DNA from: Pseudomonadota bacterium
GTDB lineage: Bacteria; Pseudomonadota; Alphaproteobacteria; Rhizobiales; Devosiaceae
Direction: 5' to 3'
Assembly: GCA_023433985.1 (NCBI GenBank)
Contig: JAEYTN010000340.1
Location: 1-7,959 of the forward strand
Length of the DNA: 7,959 bases
Part shown: positions 1-6,114 of the stretch, one piece after another
How the letters are laid out: each line of letters begins with the position of its first letter
Numbering within the stretch: position 1 is the stretch's first letter
Position numbers and translations under genes: made by a program
The notes under the pieces: generated by a model
Databases searched by the model: none
Told to the model about the DNA's origin: nothing
The model's input: only the letters and a program-made list of their open reading frames with translations

Positions 1-2
1 GC

Positions 3-806
3 GACGTCACCGGCACGGTCGAATCCATCCCGCTGATCACCGCCTCGATCCTGTCGAAAAAACTCGCCGCCGGCCTCGGCGCCCTGATCCTCGACGTCAA
101 GACCGGCTCCGGCGCCTTCATGCCCACCCTCGAGAAGTCTCGCGCCCTCGCCGAAAGCCTCGTTTCGGTCGCCAACGGCGCCGGCCTCCGGACGGCCGCG
201 CTGATCACCGACATGAACGAGCCGCTAGCGAGCGCCGCCGGCAACGCGCTCGAAATCCGCAACGCCGTCGATTTCCTCTCCGGCAAGCATCGCGACCAAC
301 GGCTCTACGCCGTCACCGTCGCCCTGTGCGTCGGCGCGCTGACGCTCTGCGGCCGCGGCGATGGCGCGCTGAAGGCGGTAGAGCACGCTCTCTACTCCGG
401 GGCCGCGCTCGAGCATTTCAGCCGCATGGTCGCATTGCTGGGTGGCCCTGCCGACTTCGCCGAGAACATGGACCGGCATCTTGTCCCCGCGCCCATTGTC
501 CGCGATATCTTCGCCCCGGTTGCCGGCACCGTCACCGCCATCGACACGCGTGGCGTCGGCATGGCTGTGGTGGCACTGGGCGGCGGCCGGCGCCTGCCGA
601 CGGATTCCATCGATCACGCGGTGGGGTTCAGCAATCTCAGGCCTTTGGGCGTGTCAGCCGACGTTCATCTGCCGTTAGCTACCGTTCATGCTCGTGACGA
701 GGCGACGGCGGAAGAGGGGCAGCGCCGCCTTATTGCCGCCTACACGGTCGGCGAGGGCTCTGCGCCCAACCATCCACTCATCCCCGACAGGGTCGGAGTC
801 CGCTGA
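3..806 (+). CDS. deoA: Thymidine phosphorylase, 3' part (5' end outside window)
   Basis: Catalyses phosphorolysis of thymidine (and deoxyuridine) to the free base and 2-deoxyribose-1-phosphate in the cytoplasm. The reading frame is open from base 3, so the gene starts upstream of the window; 267 residues are visible of a family that is usually about 440 long. The visible part begins with a conserved family stretch ([10 protein letters not shown]) and has the phosphate-binding signature DVKTGSGAF at visible residues 31-39. The C-terminal pyrimidine-nucleoside-phosphorylase domain follows, with the [11 protein letters not shown] and [12 protein letters not shown] stretches. The ATG at 120 is an internal methionine, not the start. 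The TGA stop (804-806) overlaps the ATG of deoB by one base, which suggests translational coupling. A purely uridine- or pyrimidine-specific phosphorylase of the same family is the only realistic alternative. Confidence 0.95.
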   Translation, partial: DVTGTVESIPLITASILSKKLAAGLGALILDVKTGSGAFMPTLEKSRALAESLVSVANGAGLRTAALITDMNEPLASAAGNALEIRNAVDFLSGKHRDQRLYAVTVALCVGALTLCGRGDGALKAVEHALYSGAALEHFSRMVALLGGPADFAENMDRHLVPAPIVRDIFAPVAGTVTAIDTRGVGMAVVALGGGRRLPTDSIDHAVGFSNLRPLGVSADVHLPLATVHARDEATAEEGQRRLIAAYTVGEGSAPNHPLIPDRVGVR

Positions 807-1984
807 TGCCCCGCGCCATCCTCTGCATCCTCGACTCCTTTGGCATCGGCGGCGCGCCCGACGCTGCCGATTACGGCGACGAGGGGGCCGACACGCTCGG
901 GCACATCGCCGCCAACTACCGGATATCGCTGCCAAATATGGATGCCCTCGGCCTCGGCGCCGCCGCGCAGCTCTCCACCGGCGCCGTCCCCCGTGGCCTC
1001 ACCGACCAGCCGAAAGGCGGCCGCTGGGGCGTCAGCCGCGAGGTGTCGAAGGGCAAGGACACTCCCTCCGGCCACTGGGAAATCGCCGGTGTCCCCGTCC
1101 CCTTCGAGTGGGGCTACTTCCCCCACACCGAGCCGACCTTCCCGCCCGAGCTCATCGCCCAACTGATTGAAAAGTCAGGCATCCCAGGCATCCTCGGCGA
1201 CAAGCACGCCTCCGGCACCACCATCATCGCCGAGCTTGGCGAAGAGTCGATCCGAACCGGCAAGCCCATCTGCTACACCTCGATCGACTCGGTCTTCCAG
1301 ATCGCCGCGCACGAGGAGCATTTCGGCCTCGATCGGCTCTACAAGCTCTGCGAAACCGCCTTCGAGCTCACCGCCCCTCTCCGCATCGGCCGCGTCATCG
1401 CCCGTCCGTTCGTCGGCGAGACCGCCGCTACCTTCAAGCGCACCGGCAACCGGCGCGATTTCGCGATCGCCCCACCGGCGCCGACGCTGCTCGATCGCGC
1501 CAAGGACGCCGGCCGGCAGGTCTATGCCATCGGCAAGATCTCAGACATCTATGCGGGCCACGGCGTCACCCACAAGATCAAGGCCACCGGCAACATGGCC
1601 TTGTTCGATCGCACCCTCGAAGCGGTGGAAATGGCCGCGGACGGCGGCTTCATCATGACCAACTTCGTCGACTTTGATCAGGAGTACGGGCACCGCCGCG
1701 ACGTCCCCGGTTACGCCCAGGCGCTCGAAGCCTTCGACGCGCGCCTTCCCGAGCTCATCAGCAAGCTCCGGCCCGACGACCTTGTCATCCTGACCGCCGA
1801 CCACGGCAACGATCCGACCTGGCGCGGCTCCGACCATACACGCGAGCAGACCCCGATCCTGGTCTTTTCCCCAGGGCTCCCGCCGGGAAGTCTTGGCATC
1901 CGCACCACCTTTGCGGATATAGGGGAAAGCATCGCCCGCTGGCTCGGCCTCGCGCCGGGACCGCACGGCAAATCCTTCCTGTAA
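806..1984 (+). CDS. deoB: Phosphopentomutase
   Basis: Interconverts (deoxy)ribose-1-phosphate and (deoxy)ribose-5-phosphate, passing the product of the preceding phosphorylase to central metabolism. The protein is 392 residues, the usual length. It belongs to the alkaline-phosphatase superfamily. By comparison with the Bacillus cereus enzyme as I recall it, the metal ligands are D10 (in [12 protein letters not shown]), D291 and H296 (DQEYGH), D332 and H333 (TADHGN) and H344 (SDHTRE), and the phosphorylated threonine is T86 in KDTPSGHW; all are present. It ends with the family's typical GKSFL. The start at 806 is supported by GGAG at 795-798, seven bases upstream, and by the one-base overlap with the deoA stop. 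It is followed by upp after 17 bases. No oddities are seen. Confidence 0.97.
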   Translation: MPRAILCILDSFGIGGAPDAADYGDEGADTLGHIAANYRISLPNMDALGLGAAAQLSTGAVPRGLTDQPKGGRWGVSREVSKGKDTPSGHWEIAGVPVPFEWGYFPHTEPTFPPELIAQLIEKSGIPGILGDKHASGTTIIAELGEESIRTGKPICYTSIDSVFQIAAHEEHFGLDRLYKLCETAFELTAPLRIGRVIARPFVGETAATFKRTGNRRDFAIAPPAPTLLDRAKDAGRQVYAIGKISDIYAGHGVTHKIKATGNMALFDRTLEAVEMAADGGFIMTNFVDFDQEYGHRRDVPGYAQALEAFDARLPELISKLRPDDLVILTADHGNDPTWRGSDHTREQTPILVFSPGLPPGSLGIRTTFADIGESIARWLGLAPGPHGKSFL

Positions 1985-2001
1985 GCGAGAACGAGGCCCT
2001 C

Positions 2002-2631
2002 ATGCGCGGCGTAACGGTGATCGACCATCCGATGGTCCAGCACAAGCTGACGATCATGCGCGACAAGGACACGTCGATTGCCGGCTTCCGGCGCCTGCTG
2101 CGCGAGATCGCGCACCTGATGTGCTACGAGGTGACCCGCGACCTCGAGCTCGAGATGATCCCGATCGATACGCCCATGACGCGCATGGAAGCGCCGACGA
2201 TCAAGGGCAAGAAGCTCGTCTTCGCCTCCATCCTCCGCGCCGGTAACGGCCTGCTCGACGGCATGCTTGATCTGGTCCCGGCGGCGCGCGTCGCCCATAT
2301 CGGCATCTATCGCGACCACGAAACGCTGCAGCCGGTCGAGTACTATTTCAAGGCGCCGTCCGAGCTCGACAACCGCCTCATCATCGTCGTCGACCCGATG
2401 CTGGCGACTGCCAATTCCTCGATCGCGGCCATCGACAAGCTGAAGGAGCGCGGCGCCAACAACCTCCGCTTCCTCTGCCTGCTCGCGGCGCCCGAAGGCA
2501 TCGAGAAGTTCACCCACGCCCATCCGGACGTGCCCGTCTTCACCGCCGCCATCGACAGCCATCTCAACGAGAAGGGCTACATCGTCCCCGGCCTCGGGGA
2601 CGCCGGCGACCGCATGTACGGCACTAAGTAG
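2002..2631 (+). CDS. upp: Uracil phosphoribosyltransferase
   Basis: Makes UMP from uracil and PRPP in the cytoplasm, salvaging base released by nucleoside phosphorolysis. The protein is 209 residues, the normal length. Conserved stretches are [14 protein letters not shown] near the N-terminus, [16 protein letters not shown] around residue 80, the PRPP-binding segment [10 protein letters not shown] at 131-140, and the uracil-binding C-terminus [17 protein letters not shown]. The PRPP segment has ANSS where most bacterial enzymes have GGSA; I recall the ANS form in Brucella-type Rhizobiales, so it is probably a lineage trait and not damage. GAGG at 1993-1996 lies five bases before the ATG. It is the last gene of the deoA-deoB-upp operon. 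The next gene converges on it, so the operon ends here or in the hairpin-rich DNA just downstream. Confidence 0.96.
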   Translation: MRGVTVIDHPMVQHKLTIMRDKDTSIAGFRRLLREIAHLMCYEVTRDLELEMIPIDTPMTRMEAPTIKGKKLVFASILRAGNGLLDGMLDLVPAARVAHIGIYRDHETLQPVEYYFKAPSELDNRLIIVVDPMLATANSSIAAIDKLKERGANNLRFLCLLAAPEGIEKFTHAHPDVPVFTAAIDSHLNEKGYIVPGLGDAGDRMYGTK

Positions 2632-2743
2632 GTCCTGACGCGCTAGTCGCGCTCCGGACGGGGCGCGCCACGCGGGGTCCTCGCTCCGCTCGTCCTCGCC
2701 TGACGTAGCCGGTGAATCTCCCCTCACCGACGTGGCGGGTGAT

Positions 2744-2791
2744 CCTCCACCGCGAAGCGGGGGAGGGGGACCAGCCGAAGGCTGGTGGAGG
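2744..2791. repeat. Palindromic element with two GAA-triloop hairpins
   Basis: Two hairpins lie side by side. The first pairs 2744-2753 with 2757-2766 (ten positions, one A-G mismatch) around a GAA loop and contains the heptamer GCGAAGC. The second pairs CCAGCC (2771-2776) with GGCTGG (2780-2785), also around GAA. In addition the outermost arms CCTCCACC (2744-2751) and GGTGGAGG (2784-2791) are perfectly complementary, so the element can alternatively close into one larger stem enclosing the second hairpin. This looks like a REP-type intergenic element; copy number elsewhere cannot be seen from this window. Confidence 0.7.
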
Positions 2792-2865
2792 GGGCGGCAC
2801 CGGCAAACGCCAGACCACGCTCAGCAACCGAAGAACTTATCCCCGCGACTCGGCCCCGCGCTATT

Positions 2866-2913
2866 CTCCCCGCACCTCCTCGATGCGAGGTGCCGACGGG
2901 GCATCGCGGGGAG
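2866..2913. repeat. Nested inverted repeat
   Basis: The outer arms CTCCCCGC (2866-2873) and GCGGGGAG (2906-2913) are perfect 8-base complements. Inside them GCACCTC (2872-2878) can pair with GAGGTGC (2887-2893), or CGATGC (2881-2886) with GCATCG (2901-2906); these two inner pairings exclude each other. The module is the same size (48 bases) as the element at 2744-2791 and has the same outer-arm plus inner-hairpin plan. It is probably a second intergenic repeat or a bidirectional transcription stop; there is no T-run. Confidence 0.55.
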
Positions 2914-2962
2914 GGTTGGGGGCCAGGTGCAAGCCGTTGCATCTGGGGTGACTGCGGTTCCT

Positions 2963-3073
2963 GCATCGCTTCGCGGTGCCGTGCGCCATAAGTTCCTTCG
3001 CAATGGGCGGGGCGAAAGTCCCACCGACTGCTTTTTGGCCGGACGACCGGCAACGGGACGAAGTCCCGCCCAT
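2963..3073. repeat. Cluster of hairpins inside a 9-bp inverted repeat
   Basis: GCATCGC (2963-2969) pairs with GCGGTGC (2973-2979, one T-G wobble) around a TTC loop, which reads as GAA on the other strand. GGGGC (3009-3013) pairs with GTCCC (3018-3022) around GAAA. GCCGG and CCGGC surround ACGA near 3038-3051. CGGGAC (3054-3059) pairs with GTCCCG (3063-3068) around GAA. The arms ATGGGCGGG (3003-3011) and CCCGCCCAT (3065-3073) form a perfect 9-bp long-range inverted repeat that competes with the local hairpins. The sequences flanking both sides are also roughly complementary to each other, so this may be one large imperfect palindrome of about 170 bases. Confidence 0.55.
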
Positions 3074-3140
3074 GCCGCACCTTCGGGAGCGGCAGAACTG
3101 CAAGGATCGGCCCGGGGCCCCACGGCCGCCGGGTGTTTCG

Positions 3141-3764
3141 TCACGCCTTTTTCAGCGGCAGCCCGAGCCCGATCAGTTCCTTGCGCAGCGCCTTGGTATC
3201 GCCGGTGAAGTGGATCGCCTGCATCCCGAACTTGCGCGCCGACACGACGTTGGGCTCGCTGTCGTCGATGAACACGCAGCTCTCCGGCGCCAGCCCATAG
3301 CGCTCGCAGAACACGCGGTAGAGCCGCGGGTCTGGCTTCACCAACCCTTCTAGCCCGCTCACCACGACGCCGTCGAACTTCTCGAGGAACGACCATTCCG
3401 GCAGGCAGCTCACCCACTTCTCCCACGAGAAATTGGTGATCGCGAAGGTCGGCACCTCGTTGGCGATCAGCTCGTCATGGATGTCGATCGTGCCCTGGAT
3501 GAAGCCGCCCAGCGTCTCCTTCCACCTCAGGTCGAAGGCCTGGATCTCGCGCCAGTAGCGCGGATGGCGGGTGATCAGACGGGCCACGCCTTCGGCGAAG
3601 ATGTCGCCGGCGTCGAACTCGAGGTTCCAGTCCTTGGTGCAGATATTGTCCCAGAACCACTGCGCCTCCTCCTCGGTCGGAAAAAGCTTGCGGAACAGGA
3701 ACATCGGGTTCCACTCGACGAATACGCCGCCGAGGTCGAATACGGGGATGATGGTGTCTTGCAT
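3141..3764 (-). CDS. HAD-superfamily hydrolase, YihX/haloacid-dehalogenase-like
   Basis: Probably a small cytoplasmic phosphatase; substrate unknown. The protein is 207 residues. Motif I is VFDLGGVFV with the nucleophile D10. The position two residues later, usually the acid/base Asp in phosphatases, is G12, as also in YihX-type (glucose-1-phosphate phosphatase) and haloacid dehalogenase-type members. Motif II is ITNFS with T110, motif III is VKPDPRLY with K143, and motif IV is FIDDSEPNV with D167 and D168. A helical cap of about 80 residues lies between motifs I and II (C1-type cap). The start at 3764 gives motif I the normal position, and AGGTG lies five bases upstream but within an 8-bp hairpin (see that entry). 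The gene lies 65 bases after the second TadE-like gene on the same strand, so it may be co-transcribed, although nothing in it suggests a role in pilus assembly. Confidence 0.9.
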   Translation of the reverse strand: MQDTIIPVFDLGGVFVEWNPMFLFRKLFPTEEEAQWFWDNICTKDWNLEFDAGDIFAEGVARLITRHPRYWREIQAFDLRWKETLGGFIQGTIDIHDELIANEVPTFAITNFSWEKWVSCLPEWSFLEKFDGVVVSGLEGLVKPDPRLYRVFCERYGLAPESCVFIDDSEPNVVSARKFGMQAIHFTGDTKALRKELIGLGLPLKKA

Positions 3765-3766
3765 GG

Positions 3767-3789
3767 GGGCACCTGAAAGGAAGGTGCCC
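3767..3789 (-). promoter_or_regulatory. Hairpin occluding the HAD gene ribosome-binding site
   Basis: GGGCACCT (3767-3774) and AGGTGCCC (3782-3789) are perfect 8-base complements around a 7-base loop. In the minus-strand transcript the stem ends two bases before the ATG at 3764, and its 3' arm contains the only Shine-Dalgarno-like run, AGGTG. Folding would hide the ribosome-binding site. No T-run follows, so it is not a standard terminator of the upstream TadE genes, although it could protect the 3' end of their mRNA. Confidence 0.5.
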
Positions 3790-3829
3790 GGCTATGGCAC
3801 GCCCGGCAGCACCGCGGCAAGCGCCCCGC

Positions 3830-4402
3830 TCAGATGGCGGGGCAGGTGGCCGCCGTCGTTATCTCTTCCTCGTAGCGCGGCAGGAAATACTCGGTGTGCG
3901 CGAGGTTGATGGTCTTGATGACGATGCCGTAGAGCGGCATGTGCGGATACTGGATCTCGGCCGCCACCAGCCACCCCTTGGTGCGCGCCAGCGCATTGAT
4001 CTGCGTCTGAGTGCCGATCGCCGTGGTGGTCTGGCCTTCCTGCCGGCCGGTCGCGCCGGTGCCGTAAGGCTTGCTCCATTTCACCGTCACCACGCCCGTG
4101 GTCTTGTTCACTGCGAGGAAGGAGACGACCTGCTTCAGTCCGGTCGTCGAATAGGGCTGCATGATGCCGGTGGCGGCATTGAAATAACTGTTCAACTTGT
4201 CGGTTGTGATGCAGCCCCGCTCGCGGCTGATCAGGTCGGCCATGGTGCTCGCCACCGTCGCGACGCGCCGGTCCACCGTATATAGCGATGCGGCTTCCAC
4301 CGTGCCGAAATAGAGCGTCACGAGCAGCGGCAGGATCAGCGCGAACTCCACCGCCGCCACCGCCTTGCGGTCGCGGATGAAGCGCCGGAAGGGGTTACGC
4401 AT
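3830..4402 (-). CDS. TadE-family pilus assembly pseudopilin (second of pair)
   Basis: A 190-residue protein with a short basic N-terminus (MRNPFRRFIRDRKA), one hydrophobic segment at about residues 16-40, and a long extracytoplasmic part: the plan of TadE/TadF minor pseudopilins of the tight-adherence (Tad/Flp) system. The segment KA-VAAVEFALILP resembles a prepilin-peptidase site with the conserved Glu (E19) at +5 and Phe at +6, but the residue before the presumed cut is Ala14, not Gly. Its ATG (4402-4400) overlaps the TGA of the upstream TadE gene by one base, indicating coupled translation. The frame is open further upstream to 4735, but that part overlaps the neighbouring gene and has no matching character, so the short start is chosen. 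TadG-like naming is possible but the protein lacks a von Willebrand domain. Confidence 0.85.
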   Translation of the reverse strand: MRNPFRRFIRDRKAVAAVEFALILPLLVTLYFGTVEAASLYTVDRRVATVASTMADLISRERGCITTDKLNSYFNAATGIMQPYSTTGLKQVVSFLAVNKTTGVVTVKWSKPYGTGATGRQEGQTTTAIGTQTQINALARTKGWLVAAEIQYPHMPLYGIVIKTINLAHTEYFLPRYEEEITTAATCPAI

Positions 4403-5019
4403 CAGGTGCAACTGGAGCACCCGAACGGTTCGTTGCGGAACACGCGCACCGCGCCGAGGAGGCGCGTCCCATCCACCTGGTCCTGCAGGTTGAAGCCCGG
4501 CAGCCGCACGATGGTGGGCCATTTGTAGTAGGCCTGCACCAGCACCACGTCGCCGCCGCCGCCGGGGCTGTATCCCTCGACGATCGTCCAGTTGCAGGTC
4601 TTGACCCCGTTGGTGGTGGTGCACTGGTTGCCCGTCTGGATCGGGTAGGTCACTGTCGCACTGCCGAAATTGGCCACCACAGACACTTTGATTTTGACGT
4701 TTGCACACGTCATCATGTTGAATAGGCCGTTGCACAGCTTGGTGCGGAACCCGGCAAGGTTGTTGTTGGCCGCCGGCCCCGTCTGCATCTGCCCGGTGCG
4801 GATCAGCCGCCCGGCATCCTGCACCGCGCTGTCGAGGATCTGTCCGGCGAAGAACACCAGGCTCGTCTCGAGGATCGCCGCGATGATGGTGAAGAAGGGC
4901 AGGGCGAGGATGCCGAACTCGATAAGCGTCACGCCCCGCTCATCGCGGCGGAACCTGCCCGCGCCGCGAAGCGCGGGGGCCAGCATCCATCTGAGCCAGG
5001 ATTTGCGTTTGGCGTTCAT
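4402..5019 (-). CDS. tadE: TadE-family pilus assembly pseudopilin (first of pair)
   Basis: A 205-residue TadE-like minor pseudopilin. After a basic N-terminal stretch (RRDERG) comes the processing-site-like sequence G29-VTLIEFGIL, with Glu34 at +5 and Phe35 at +6 as in Flp-type prepilins, then a transmembrane helix at about residues 30-53 and a periplasmic domain. The segment FAGQILDSAVQDAGRLIRTG right after the helix is typical of the family. There are several cysteines in the C-terminal half, including a CSSC pair near the end, which could form disulfides outside the cytoplasm. The Shine-Dalgarno before the ATG at 5019 is weak (GCGAG next to the start). It forms a two-gene unit with the overlapping gene downstream. 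A CtrA-like box with a -10-like hexamer lies 34-65 bases upstream of the start. Confidence 0.88.
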   Translation of the reverse strand: MNAKRKSWLRWMLAPALRGAGRFRRDERGVTLIEFGILALPFFTIIAAILETSLVFFAGQILDSAVQDAGRLIRTGQMQTGPAANNNLAGFRTKLCNGLFNMMTCANVKIKVSVVANFGSATVTYPIQTGNQCTTTNGVKTCNWTIVEGYSPGGGGDVVLVQAYYKWPTIVRLPGFNLQDQVDGTRLLGAVRVFRNEPFGCSSCT

Positions 5020-5052
5020 CTCGCGCGTCTGAGTGCGGGGTCCATCGGGCGA

Positions 5053-5084
5053 ACCGTACCTGTGCAGCGCTAAGCGTTGGTTAG
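5053..5084 (-). promoter_or_regulatory. Possible CtrA-type promoter of the tadE pair
   Basis: Read on the minus strand, CTAA-CCAACGC-TTAG (5084 to 5070) is a symmetric variant of the TTAA-N7-TTAA CtrA box, with one mismatch in each half. Exactly 11 bases later is TACGGT (5058-5053), which fits a TAnnnT -10 element. The same 11-base gap is seen at the pilin and cpaB promoters. The two mismatches make this the weakest of the three. Confidence 0.4.
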
Positions 5085-5121
5085 CCGCAAGCCGCAGTTT
5101 GCCCCGATGGTTGAAGGCCGG

Positions 5122-5580
5122 TTAATTGGTGCTGTTGGCCATGCCGGCGACGGTCTGGGCCGATCCGATCGCCTCGCCGGTGAACCCGGGATCGTCGCCC
5201 ATCATCACCGTCGACTGGCACACCGGCTCGCAGCTGTAGCTCTGCCGCCGGTCGCCCTCGAACACGGTCACCACGTCGGCCAGGTTCTGCGTCACGACGA
5301 TGATCGTGTCGGCGATGGGATTGCCGGTGCTGCCCAGGATAATGAGGTTGGTTTGCCCATAGCTCTTGCCGGTCAGCACCAGTGTCTGCGGATCCTGAAT
5401 GGTGACGTCGGCCACCCCCGGGTTCCCAATGATTACCGTCGAGGCGGGGGCATCGATCCTCAGGATCCGCGCCATGTTGACGTGCACGCTTACCGGCGCG
5501 CTCTGAGCGAACGCCGGTGCGATGCTGCCGAGCACGATGCCGGCGCTGAGAAGAACCGCGATACTCTTGGCGGTCATCAT
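5122..5580 (-). CDS. Exported stand-alone secretin N-terminal-domain protein (CpaC-N-like)
   Basis: A 152-residue protein with a clear signal peptide (MMTAKSIAVLLSAGIVLGS followed by IAPAFA, cut after residue 25). The rest resembles only the N-terminal pilus-secretin domain (T2SS/T3SS pil_N type) found at the start of CpaC/RcpA: VNMARILRIDAPASTVIIGN and VTIQDPQTLVLTGKSYGQTN are its characteristic stretches. It lacks the secretin channel domain. C117 and C121 (CEPVC), followed by GDD, form a C-terminal motif I recall from similar rhizobial proteins. It is presumably periplasmic and may bind the CpaC secretin or pilus parts; that is inference. The frame is open to 5649, but the extra 23 residues would spoil the signal peptide, and AGGG lies eight bases before the ATG at 5580, so the shorter start is chosen. 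It is divergent from the pilin gene. Confidence 0.85.
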   Translation of the reverse strand: MMTAKSIAVLLSAGIVLGSIAPAFAQSAPVSVHVNMARILRIDAPASTVIIGNPGVADVTIQDPQTLVLTGKSYGQTNLIILGSTGNPIADTIIVVTQNLADVVTVFEGDRRQSYSCEPVCQSTVMMGDDPGFTGEAIGSAQTVAGMANSTN

Positions 5581-5755
5581 GGGATGGACCCTGGTTACTT
5601 GGCTGTTAGGCTGAATGGAGTGTTGCCGGGAATGGTGAATATTCGGCAAACGCCCGAACGATTTTCAGCCCCCGCGTTGCATTTTGGCGCAGCCGTCAAA
5701 TTTCTCCCTCACCATGCCGAAAAGCCTTGCTGTCCGGGGCTTTCAGCCTGCTGGG

Positions 5756-5787
5756 TTAACGCAATTTCAAGGGCTCGCCAGTATTGT
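5756..5787 (+). promoter_or_regulatory. Probable CtrA-type promoter of the Flp pilin gene
   Basis: TTAA-CGCAATT-TCAA (5756-5770) matches the TTAA-N7-TTAA CtrA box with one mismatch. After 11 bases comes TATTGT (5782-5787), a plausible -10 hexamer, which would place the box across the -35 region as in CtrA-activated promoters of Caulobacter. The pilin ATG is 63 bases further on. Caulobacter pilA is known to be CtrA-activated, which supports the reading. The box lies between divergent genes and could also serve the minus-strand gene, but I see no good -10 on that side. Confidence 0.55.
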
Positions 5788-5850
5788 CGGCCGGTGTGAC
5801 ACGGCGTTGCCGGGGCGGCGACGCAGATGACGCGTGCAAGGGAGCCTCAT

Positions 5851-6024
5851 ATGAACACTGTCGCTCGTTTCGTAAACGACGAGTCCGGCGCCACCGCGAT
5901 CGAGTACGGCCTGATTGCCGCGCTCATCGCCGTCGGTATCATTGCTGCGGCCACCACTCTGGGCGGCAGCCTATCCGGACTCTTCAACAAGATTTCGACC
6001 AAGCTGAACGTCACCGTTCCCTGA
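5851..6024 (+). CDS. pilA: Flp-type IVb major pilin
   Basis: A 57-residue prepilin of the Flp/Tad family and the main subunit of the pilus fibre. The leader MNTVARFVNDESG ends in Gly13, followed by the mature N-terminus ATAIEYGLIAALIAVGIIAA, with Glu at +5 and Tyr at +6, the hallmark of Flp pilins, and a single hydrophobic helix. The prepilin peptidase encoded just downstream would cut after Gly13. The frame is open from an ATG at 5827, but AAGGGAG (5838-5844) is placed six bases before the ATG at 5851 and the shorter leader is the family norm. A promoter-like CtrA box lies upstream and a strong terminator downstream, so the gene is probably transcribed alone, as expected for an abundant subunit. 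Confidence 0.95.
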   Translation: MNTVARFVNDESGATAIEYGLIAALIAVGIIAAATTLGGSLSGLFNKISTKLNVTVP

Positions 6025-6042
6025 GGACGGTGCGGCGCGCCT

Positions 6043-6056
6043 CACGCGAGGGCGTG
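6043..6056 (+). other. Small hairpin in the pilin 3' UTR
   Basis: CACGC (6043-6047) pairs with GCGTG (6052-6056) around GAGG. It lies between the pilin stop and the terminator and could help stabilise the short mRNA. Five base pairs is a modest stem, so this is tentative. Confidence 0.3.
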
Positions 6057-6078
6057 GTCAGCCCGAACATGCCTGAAA

Positions 6079-6106
6079 AAAGGGGCCCCCGGGCCCCTTT
6101 GTTTTT
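6079..6106 (+). terminator. Intrinsic terminator after the pilin gene
   Basis: AAAGGGGCCC (6079-6088) is perfectly complementary to GGGCCCCTTT (6091-6100), with the innermost bases opening to form the loop, and is followed by GTTTTT. The stem is GC-rich and ends in a T-run on the plus strand, the classical Rho-independent form. The A-run on its 5' side means it could also work on the minus strand. It separates the pilin transcript from cpaA. Confidence 0.9.
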
Positions 6107-6114
6107 CGGCTTTA

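Larger units (their letters stand above)
2632..3140. other. Non-coding, hairpin-rich region between convergent genes
   Basis: About 510 bases separate the ends of upp (+) and the HAD gene (-). No reading frame here looks like a protein. The region contains an 8-base direct repeat GTCCTCGC (2677-2684 and 2692-2699) and then three clusters of inverted repeats (2744-2791, 2866-2913, 2963-3073), listed separately. Its style, with GC-rich stems and GAA loops, resembles dispersed intergenic repeats common in Rhizobiales genomes; that is from memory. No hairpin is followed directly by a T-run, so I cannot name a classical terminator for either flanking gene, although the many stems could stop transcription from both sides. 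Confidence 0.7.

Noticed and set aside
1711..2727. Long minus-strand frame (338 codons) opposite deoB and upp
   Set aside because: It is a shadow of two well-conserved plus-strand genes in high-GC DNA and shows no recognisable motif.
3009..3036. Hairpin plus CTTTTT as a terminator for upp
   Set aside because: The five-pair stem contains a G-T wobble and the T-run begins nine bases after it, so it is not a convincing intrinsic terminator.
2861..3103. 80-residue open frame on the minus strand in the convergent gap
   Set aside because: It runs through the hairpin modules, has repeat-derived, Cys/Arg-rich composition and no ribosome-binding site. It looks like a translated intergenic repeat, not a gene.
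3786..3807. Direct repeat GCCCGGC, twice, between the TadE and HAD genes
   Set aside because: Seven GC-rich bases repeated once are expected by chance in this DNA; no insertion features accompany it.
4403..4735. Longer start for the second TadE-like gene
   Set aside because: The extra 111 codons lie inside the first TadE gene in another frame and do not look like protein; the one-base stop/start overlap at 4402 explains the true start.
5827..5850. Eight-residue N-terminal extension of the pilin
   Set aside because: The AAGGGAG at 5838-5844 fits the ATG at 5851, and the resulting 13-residue leader is normal for Flp pilins.
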